Assembly (NCBI GenBank): GCA_018062315.1
Contig: JAGOSM010000002.1
Coordinates: 1 to 57,519, forward strand
Reading direction: 5' to 3'
DNA from: Simkaniaceae bacterium
Lineage (GTDB): Bacteria; Chlamydiota; Chlamydiia; Chlamydiales; Simkaniaceae
DNA length: 57,519 nucleotides
The position numbers and the translations under genes are program-made. The notes beneath the pieces were generated by a model that was given only the letters and a program-made list of their open reading frames with translations, searched no databases and was not told where the DNA came from. Below are positions 52,077 through 57,519 of this stretch, piece after piece (position 1 is the first letter of the stretch; the number at the start of each line of letters is the position of its first letter).

Positions 52077-53641
52077 TAATTAAACCTCTTATCGATGAAT
52101 GTAGGTTGATATTCTTTCTCAAGTTCTGAGAAAAAAGCTATTTCAGGACCTGTCCAAACTGAAAAAGGAGAAATGCCCCATTCTGACTCTTTAACCTCGA
52201 TCAAATAATACTCTGCAATGGAAACTATTTTCTTCCATTCTCCTTCTAGCTTCTCAACAGCTGCAGTGAACTCAGGATCTCTTTTCACTCTTTCTTCTGC
52301 CTGAGCCCTCAGTTCCTTAATTTTGTCTCGGATGGGAAGGGTTTCCCCAAATTCCACAGTCCTTGCTTTATCTGCCCATTTTGCATAAGTATCTGTAAAA
52401 TCAACCCCTTTAAGACCTTTCGTTTCAAACTCCTTTTTACTCATGGGAATTTTGTGGCGAAAAATAACAAGATCATTAAAATTTTCCTCAACGAGGAGCT
52501 GTTCTTTTTCTTCTTTAAATTGATAGGTGCGAGAAAAATCACCAAGATTGAGTCGCTGAGCTAAATAAAGTTTGGCACATTTACGATGTTGACATAAGGG
52601 ATGGGAGAGGGAAATAGCTCCTTCTGCTCCAGTAACTTGAGGATAGATGATGGGAAATTGTGCGCTTGTTTCCATGACTTCAAGCATTTTTGATAAAGGA
52701 AGCCCAATGTCAATAAAAAACCGATTTTTACGCTCTTTAAGGTAGGTCTCTTGACGGCGCTGTTGAAGTATATCGATGAAATCGCAAAGGCTCCGTATAT
52801 TTAAATCGATCTTATCATAACTCTCTTTACAAATAATCACCATAGAAGCTTGTATAAAAGATCTTTTTCTCCAAATCACCTCAAGAAGTTCCTCTCCCAC
52901 CTGCGTTGTGATTTTTGTAACAAGAGGAAGAAGTGTGTCGTAAATGTTTTTAAAATGATCTACGGAAAGCCTTTCTAATATTTCGGGACCAATGAAAGTT
53001 GCTTTGATTTCCTCTAGCTGAATGTTGTCTGGGTCGTAATCAGGATGTGTTTTCTTAAGAGCTACATAATGACCGAGAAGACGGCTACTCATGGGTTCAT
53101 TGCGGAGCATATATTCCTGAGAAGGAGAGATCCTTCCCATTCTCACAAGCATCTCGATCCTCTCTTCATCAAAAACGGATCTTTCTAAAAGGGGTCTTTT
53201 GGAAAGTTCAAATAACCCATCTTCAAGTTTTGTAAGCCACTTTTCTTTCTCTTTTGCAGAAGGTTCTCTCCCTTTAAAGCGAGTAGAATAGAGTTCAATA
53301 GCTCTGCATAGGGTTCCCATTGTATCGAGTTTTTCTGACAACAAGGGAGGGGGTGCTAGGGGAATCGAAGGGGCCTCTCCTCGACGTGCTTCGTTGACAA
53401 AACTTTGAAAGGAAGCGACGACCGCACGAAGAGCAAGATCTCCCTTGGTTACGTCTTCTCTAAGCCTTGTAATTTCCCTCATGGAAAGGTCACACATTTG
53501 TCTAAGAAGAGCCTGATTTCCTTGAATCAGAGGAATCATCCCCTCATCTCCTCTACCTCTTTCGACTAAAACGGCATTTTCTCTTTCTACAAGGGCAAGC
53601 AAATCCTCTGCCCAAGGTTCTCTAGCTACGAGATTAAACAT
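52076..53641 (-). CDS. Coiled-coil operon protein 2, 521 residues
   Basis: Strong ribosome site (GGAGGGGAGG) before the ATG, which overlaps the preceding gene by 16 bp. Mostly helical; the middle has IPLAPPPLLSEKLDTM as a linker, the C-terminal third has a possible small metal or turn motif HPLCQHRKCAK and a Tyr/Trp-rich end (AEYYLIEVKESEWGISPFSV). One CxxxxC is not enough for a zinc finger. Unrecognised. It is the largest operon member and the best candidate for the working domain. Confidence 0.7.
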   Translation of the reverse strand: MFNLVAREPWAEDLLALVERENAVLVERGRGDEGMIPLIQGNQALLRQMCDLSMREITRLREDVTKGDLALRAVVASFQSFVNEARRGEAPSIPLAPPPLLSEKLDTMGTLCRAIELYSTRFKGREPSAKEKEKWLTKLEDGLFELSKRPLLERSVFDEERIEMLVRMGRISPSQEYMLRNEPMSSRLLGHYVALKKTHPDYDPDNIQLEEIKATFIGPEILERLSVDHFKNIYDTLLPLVTKITTQVGEELLEVIWRKRSFIQASMVIICKESYDKIDLNIRSLCDFIDILQQRRQETYLKERKNRFFIDIGLPLSKMLEVMETSAQFPIIYPQVTGAEGAISLSHPLCQHRKCAKLYLAQRLNLGDFSRTYQFKEEKEQLLVEENFNDLVIFRHKIPMSKKEFETKGLKGVDFTDTYAKWADKARTVEFGETLPIRDKIKELRAQAEERVKRDPEFTAAVEKLEGEWKKIVSIAEYYLIEVKESEWGISPFSVWTGPEIAFFSELEKEYQPTFIDKRFN

Positions 53642-54585
53642 CCTCCCCTCCTTTTCTTGGAATCATGCCGAATTTGATCAATTTCTCTTCTTTGTCGAAT
53701 CGTTTCTTGAGCAAGGCGCTCCCGTTCTCTTTTTTCGTTTTCTAGTTGTTCCTGAGCAAGTCTCAATACTTCAGCTTGAGCCCTTGCCTTTTCTGCCGCT
53801 CTATCAAGACGCACCTGCAATAAGTCTCTTTCAGCTCCATGGGTTTCACCTACCAATTTAAGGCGTCTTTCATACTTAGCTAAAGAGTTTTGAGAAGCAA
53901 GTTGTAGCCGAGTCACTTCAGTGCTGATATAGAGCATGAGGGCTTCTTTTTCTTCAAGTAAAGCTACCTGCATCGCTTCCCTTTCCAAAGCAATAGCCAA
54001 CGCACTCTCTCTTTTAACTGTTTTTTCTCGCGTCTCTATTAAACCGTGCACAAGTGCACCAGCTCGAGCTTTGCGCGTTTCAGGAATTAAAAGCGCCTCT
54101 TTACTCAGAGGAGAGAGATACGGAGTTTGAGAGCTCTCAAAAAAGGGTTGAAGGGGAGCTAACCAACGGACCATTTCCTCAGCAAACGTATGAGGCTCTG
54201 CGTCACAAGGTGTTCTACCCAAAGGATAACATCCAAAAAGGTTACTAAATTCAGAAACCATCCACGGTTCTAACACAGCCCCATTCGCTCGAATATATAC
54301 GGGATTTGAAAGGGGGGCACGATCTATTGAATTTACGAGAATTTCATAAGCGAGCTCGGTGAGGGACACCCGTCCCCTGGCTGCCCACAGCTCATTAGAA
54401 AGATTGTCTTCGGCTACCTCACCTTCAAGGACGGTAGCGCACCAATCATGAAGCTGTAACGACAGGGGGTCTGTCCATGCTGAAAACCGACCGTGTATTT
54501 CCTCTAATTGGTCTCGAGCTGAAGCGACTAAATGGACCGTTAGCCCCCTTCGAACAGGAGCCATTATTACAACTATTTCCGCCAT
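53626..54585 (-). CDS. Coiled-coil operon protein 1 with C-terminal CaaX box (CLIS)
   Basis: 319 residues from the ATG at 54585; an in-frame ATG at 54630 lies on an AT-rich TATAAT-type promoter. N-terminal helical module (GRFSAWTDPLSLQLHDWCAT), then from about residue 190 a long coiled coil with Arg/Glu/Gln heptads (AQEQLENEKRERERLAQ). The protein ends SKKRRGG-CLIS: Cys (residue 316), two aliphatic residues and Ser, preceded by a basic cluster, exactly the CaaX-plus-polybasic form that directs farnesylation and membrane targeting in eukaryotes. Bacteria lack CaaX transferases, so if real this acts after delivery to the host. First gene of the operon. Confidence 0.75.
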   Translation of the reverse strand: MAEIVVIMAPVRRGLTVHLVASARDQLEEIHGRFSAWTDPLSLQLHDWCATVLEGEVAEDNLSNELWAARGRVSLTELAYEILVNSIDRAPLSNPVYIRANGAVLEPWMVSEFSNLFGCYPLGRTPCDAEPHTFAEEMVRWLAPLQPFFESSQTPYLSPLSKEALLIPETRKARAGALVHGLIETREKTVKRESALAIALEREAMQVALLEEKEALMLYISTEVTRLQLASQNSLAKYERRLKLVGETHGAERDLLQVRLDRAAEKARAQAEVLRLAQEQLENEKRERERLAQETIRQRREIDQIRHDSKKRRGGCLIS

Positions 54586-54663
54586 ACCCAACCATTTTAT
54601 ATTTACACATATTATATATTCAATTAACATTATTTCAAATGAATTAGTGAGTTAAATAATTAT

Positions 54664-55281
54664 ATGACAAAACCAGTTATACCTTCATCTTCGCCCCTTT
54701 TTTTAACAGAAGACCCAGAATTTCCCCTACTTCAGGGAAAAAAACGAGATTCATCGCGCGTTAAAGAAAGTTTTAATGCCCTTGGTGTATTATCTAAAAC
54801 ACCCCTAGTCTCTCAGACCCCAATAAAAAAACCTATAACGCTCCTTCAGGAAATAGACACAAGAATCGCAGACACCTGTTCGCATGCCGTTGAAGAAGCT
54901 TTGCATATAGAACGTCCAAAAACCGTGATTGGAGCTGCCCTACTCCTTAAATTGAAGGCAATGGAACTTGCCCATTTAGCCGCCCTTCCAGTTACAGCTG
55001 CATTAGAAGGAGCAAAACCTCTTGCTACAAGGGCGTGCAATTTCCACCCCGACCTTAAAAGAGTATGTGATAAGTTAGAACAAGAGCACGATCGCAGCTC
55101 TGCTGTGATCCGCGAAAAAATTGCCGCTCCACTAGAAGAAGTTACAGAAATTTCAACAGATCACATTCACAAAGCAGTGACTTCACTCCCCTTCTCCGTA
55201 TCGATCGCAACTGTCTACCGCGGCATAACAGAAAAACCACACGACTCCTCTAAAGTACGTCTTGAAGACATACGTCCTTGA
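54664..55281 (+). CDS. Hypothetical effector-like protein, 205 residues
   Basis: Divergent from the coiled-coil operon. N-terminus TKPVIPSSSPLFLTEDPEFP is Ser/Pro rich with no Sec signal; it is followed by KRDSSRVKESFNALGV and KTPL, which has a counterpart in the cysteine-hydrolase gene downstream. The middle is an Ala/Leu-rich helical region (AALLLKLKAMELAHLAAL) that could be amphipathic. No ribosome site and only a poor promoter. The end of the gene lies in a 16-bp tandem repeat that provides the stop codon. Confidence 0.68.
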   Translation: MTKPVIPSSSPLFLTEDPEFPLLQGKKRDSSRVKESFNALGVLSKTPLVSQTPIKKPITLLQEIDTRIADTCSHAVEEALHIERPKTVIGAALLLKLKAMELAHLAALPVTAALEGAKPLATRACNFHPDLKRVCDKLEQEHDRSSAVIREKIAAPLEEVTEISTDHIHKAVTSLPFSVSIATVYRGITEKPHDSSKVRLEDIRP

Positions 55282-55301
55282 AGACATACGTCCTTGAAGA
55301 C
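55261..55301. repeat. 16-bp tandem repeat, about 2.6 copies
   Basis: CTTGAAGACATACGTC at 55261-55276 and 55277-55292, with a partial third unit from 55293. Units hold a GTCTT-g-AAGAC dyad when read with the preceding bases. Because 16 is not a multiple of 3, each copy shifts the reading frame, and the stop of the 54664 gene arises at the junction. Confidence 0.85.
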
Positions 55302-55311
55302 TCTTCCTTTT

Positions 55312-56079
55312 TTACTCCTCTGATTGGGGGGAAATCAGAAATATTTCATCAGGGGCATATGCCTTTTTTAGCTCCTCTAAAGTAGAAATAGACAATCCTC
55401 CCCCAGAACCAAATTTAGAAATCCAGTGCCCTTTTTCTTTAGAAAGGAGGACTGCAAAATGATATCCACTTAATGATTGGTATCTCTTTTTCATATAAAT
55501 CGTATCCCCATTTTTCAATTCCTGATCTTTTAAGGGGGTGTAATTCCATGCAGCATAGTTAAATGTACGGCGTGCAACATCGTCGAATTTTCCATGCACA
55601 ACATTTGCAAAATCACTACATTGCCATGTATTTGATGGGGGATTATCTCGAAAGAAGCGAATGATATTTTGTCTCATTTTATCGGGAAATTCAATATGAT
55701 CGCATCGACTAAAACTATCCAGCTTTTCATGACAAAAATCAATGTCCCTAGCTCTTCCCATTTTGCCACCTAAAATATCAATCACATCAGAAGTCCAGGC
55801 GGCTTCTTTGCCTGCTCTGAGTTTGCGGACTGTCTGTAACTTTTTACCCTGTCGATCATAAACATTCACGTTTCCTATTTCTTGAGGAATAATGCGCACT
55901 GTATAGACAGGAAGCCGTCCACCTCCGAGTGGGGTGCATGGCACCGCTGCAAGTTCTCGAAAAGTCTGCTTAACTTGTGCACTATCTCGTCTCCGCAAGC
56001 ATGCCGCATCTCTTATGCTTTCTTCCTCTGACTCTAAAGATATGGCGCGACTAGGCGCACCAACTACTGGACTGCTCAT
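55312..56079 (-). CDS. NlpC/P60-like cysteine hydrolase, effector-like
   Basis: 255 residues from the ATG at 56079, supported by AAGGAG five bases upstream; longer in-frame starts lie inside the phosphatase gene. An N-terminal unstructured part (SSPVVGAPSRAISLESEEE; RRDSAQVKQTFRELAAVPCT) precedes a C-terminal domain with a candidate catalytic Cys (WQCSDFANVVHG, Cys near 154) and His (GYHFAVLL, near 207), followed by WISKFGSGGG. The Cys-...-His order and spacing suit NlpC/P60, CHAP or LRAT-like hydrolases. No Sec signal, so a host target is as likely as peptidoglycan. Third catalytic residue not assigned. Confidence 0.65.
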   Translation of the reverse strand: MSSPVVGAPSRAISLESEEESIRDAACLRRRDSAQVKQTFRELAAVPCTPLGGGRLPVYTVRIIPQEIGNVNVYDRQGKKLQTVRKLRAGKEAAWTSDVIDILGGKMGRARDIDFCHEKLDSFSRCDHIEFPDKMRQNIIRFFRDNPPSNTWQCSDFANVVHGKFDDVARRTFNYAAWNYTPLKDQELKNGDTIYMKKRYQSLSGYHFAVLLSKEKGHWISKFGSGGGLSISTLEELKKAYAPDEIFLISPQSEE

Positions 56080-56087
56080 TTTTCTCC

Positions 56088-56636
56088 TTACAATATTTTT
56101 CGTATTATTTCCCAAAAATCTGTTCCCTCTTTAGGAACAAAGAGACAAACTTCACCATAATTTATACTCTCCTCTTTACCTGTTAAAAGTGAAGATAGGT
56201 ATCTAAAAACCAGTCCATGAGAGACAATGATTTTTTGTTTTTCATGAAAGCTGGGGTTAGTAAATATATTGGAGATAGCTCTACTAACTCTACTTTTAAA
56301 GGGCAATTCATCTTCTGCATCTGAGGGCGTCAAGGAGCTAGCAAGATCTTCAGTGGAAAGCACACTGTAGTCGCCAAAATATCTTTCATTGAGATCTGGA
56401 AAGATATGGATGGGAACTTTGATTTTGTCTGCGATAATCTGAGCTGTCTCCCTAGCTCTTGCTAGGTCGCTAGAAATGATCACATAGCTGCTCTCTTCTG
56501 GATCTAAGAATGCAGCAGCTTGCAGTGCATCTTCCCTTCCCAGGGAATTTAAAGGGAAATCTCCGGGACCTTTGGTGATATCGGCCCTAGACCAATCTGT
56601 TCGACCATGTCTGACAAAAGTAAAAGAGCTCCCCAT
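56088..56636 (-). CDS. Histidine phosphatase (phosphoglycerate-mutase superfamily)
   Basis: 182 residues. RHG motif FVRHGRTDWS at the N-terminus supplies the phospho-His, ISSDLARARETAQII and the second His in IIVSHGLVFRYL complete the active site. Shorter than classic PGAM and close to CobC/fructose-2,6-bisphosphatase-like or SixA-like phosphatases. The stop overlaps the ribosome-site region of the next gene. Substrate unknown; the location among effector-like genes allows a host-directed role. Confidence 0.87.
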   Translation of the reverse strand: MGSSFTFVRHGRTDWSRADITKGPGDFPLNSLGREDALQAAAFLDPEESSYVIISSDLARARETAQIIADKIKVPIHIFPDLNERYFGDYSVLSTEDLASSLTPSDAEDELPFKSRVSRAISNIFTNPSFHEKQKIIVSHGLVFRYLSSLLTGKEESINYGEVCLFVPKEGTDFWEIIRKIL

Positions 56637-56649
56637 AGGGGGTCTTAGA

Positions 56650-57159
56650 TTAATCTTCTCTATTAGTACAGTCCTTTAAGCAAGGGCTACAGCCGGATAC
56701 TTGTTGGAGGGTAATTCGTGCGAGCACGTCGATCATTTTCGGAAGTGTTATCGGGTGGTGTTTTTGACCACCTTGTACACTGAGTACTCGACGTAAGTAT
56801 CCATCATATTTTTTTATAAGGTGTAATGCCGCTGTTCCATCTTTTTGTTGCCTCATTATACAAGCCCCTGATCTAATCAATAAAGTAATAATTTTCGGAG
56901 AATAATAAGGATGGGTGTGATTGTTATAGTTTTGAAGTGCGATACAAAGGGGAATTTCACCTTTGCTATTGCGGGCATTAACTTCTTCAATAGATGCTTT
57001 TTCAAGCGATTCTTTCAGCTGAGAGAGATCCCCTCTTCTTACAATATCATGAAGACTCGTTGAAAGAGTGCGAAGCGCTACCATTGCAACAGGATTAGAA
57101 AGGCGGGTCGTTACCGCACGGACTTCCATTTGAAAAATGGGTCTAACCATTGAAATCAT
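56650..57159 (-). CDS. Ankyrin-repeat protein, 169 residues
   Basis: AGGAG seven bases before the ATG. Ankyrin-type helical pairs: SLHDIVRRGDLSQLKESLEK, NARNSKGEIPLCIALQNYNN, KIITLLIRSGACIMRQQKDG and TAALHLIKKY, giving two to three repeats. The C-terminus has four Cys (QQVSGCSPCLKDC). Ankyrin proteins are frequent among secreted effectors of intracellular bacteria. It lies 13 bp upstream of the phosphatase gene, so likely one transcript with it and the cysteine hydrolase. Confidence 0.8.
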   Translation of the reverse strand: MISMVRPIFQMEVRAVTTRLSNPVAMVALRTLSTSLHDIVRRGDLSQLKESLEKASIEEVNARNSKGEIPLCIALQNYNNHTHPYYSPKIITLLIRSGACIMRQQKDGTAALHLIKKYDGYLRRVLSVQGGQKHHPITLPKMIDVLARITLQQVSGCSPCLKDCTNRED

Positions 57160-57393
57160 TTAAAACTCCTTTTTTGCAAAGTTTTAGCAAAGACAATACC
57201 ATCCTAATGCATTTCCTGCCACTTGATCGCTCAGTAGTGATAAAAGTTACAGCAATTCCCGCTGGAAAAGAACATGCCCTCAGACACTATTTAAGAAGGT
57301 AAACGCTGAGACGAGAGAGAGAGTTTTTAGATAAGTGCACTTGAAAGCTCTATTTCTCTATATTTTCCACAGATTTCGATCTTTAAACTCATG
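57160..57393. other. Intergenic region upstream of the ankyrin gene
   Basis: 234 bp with no gene seen. It should carry the promoter of the ankyrin-phosphatase-hydrolase unit near 57180-57200 (AT rich), but no clear boxes could be fixed. Confidence 0.3.
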
Positions 57394-57519
57394 ATTTACG
57401 TCTCTCCAGCCTTTTATTCTGCATCAACACAGTTTCTAAGGGTCCCCCTCGGTGCTCTCGGTGTGCTCGGTGGTTATTTTTATCACATATATGGATGAGC
57501 AACCCATGCTAACCATCTT
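57394..57519. repeat. Second copy of the CTCGGTGNN element, cut by the window edge
   Basis: 57406-57437 is the inverse of 33064-33095 (identical over 32 bp: CCAGCC...AGTTTCT), the three CTCGGTGNN units lie at 57448-57474, and 57475-57499 equals 32940-32964. The copy joins the outer part of one arm of copy 1 with the inner part of the other arm, as recombination within the stem would give. It continues beyond the window. Confidence 0.8.

Noticed and set aside
52560-52600. HPLCQHRKCAK segment of operon protein 2 as a zinc finger
   Set aside because: Only one Cys/His cluster is seen; a zinc site needs a second pair, which I could not find.

Overview
The window looks like part of the chromosome of an environmental chlamydia (phylum Chlamydiota, Parachlamydiales or Simkania-like). 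From memory of Chlamydia trachomatis, the backbone lysS, cysS, aas (with a PlsC domain), NUDIX hydrolase, fabF, rsfS/ybeB, a CT768-like gene, miaA, an rsbV-like STAS gene and an ftsQ-like gene follows roughly the CT764-CT782 order. Promoters with TTGACA/TATAAT-type boxes and many Ser/Pro-rich N-termini without Sec signals also fit a type III secreting, host-associated chlamydia. No database search was possible, so the genus is not claimed.

Layout. 1-747: 3' part of lysS. 796-10016: seven consecutive paralogues of an atypical protein-kinase-like family (HRD loop, DYD in place of DFG, PPE in place of APE), placed between lysS and cysS. 9922-23120 (mostly minus strand): core housekeeping genes (cysS, a PlsC-ACP-AMP-ligase fusion, NUDIX, fabF, rsfS, nadD, type III glutamine synthetase, miaA, STAS protein, glycosyltransferase-like gene, ftsQ-like gene). 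23360-28987: complete RND tripartite efflux operon. 29210-34156: envelope and secreted proteins (Inc-like membrane protein, BNR sialidase-like protein, GH64-like beta-1,3-glucanase, outer-membrane barrel) with a 389-bp inverted-repeat element. 34268-34420: tRNA-Ile and tRNA-Ala. 34551-41435: two MATE transporters, a dihydrouridine synthase, a GNAT acetyltransferase, an aldose-epimerase-like protein and an NDH-2 fused to a cyclic-nucleotide-binding domain.

41438-57159: accessory, effector-like region. It holds two tandem membrane-anchored proteins with an ADP-ribosyltransferase-like C-terminal domain, a large helical protein of 1193 residues, a Cys-rich membrane protein, and a five-gene operon of coiled-coil proteins. 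The first gene of that operon ends in a polybasic stretch plus CLIS, a textbook CaaX prenylation signal. It also holds an NlpC/P60-like cysteine hydrolase, a histidine phosphatase and an ankyrin-repeat protein. A second copy of the repeat element runs off the 3' edge.

How it fits together (inference): conserved lipid, NAD, tRNA and cell-division genes form a chlamydial backbone into which host-interaction genes have been inserted as paralogous arrays. The kinase array, the CaaX operon and the ART-like pair are the best candidates for undescribed systems. Recurrent N-terminal leaders (AGAGAP; IPSSSP; RDS-VK-F-TPL) in otherwise unrelated proteins suggest shared secretion or targeting signals.
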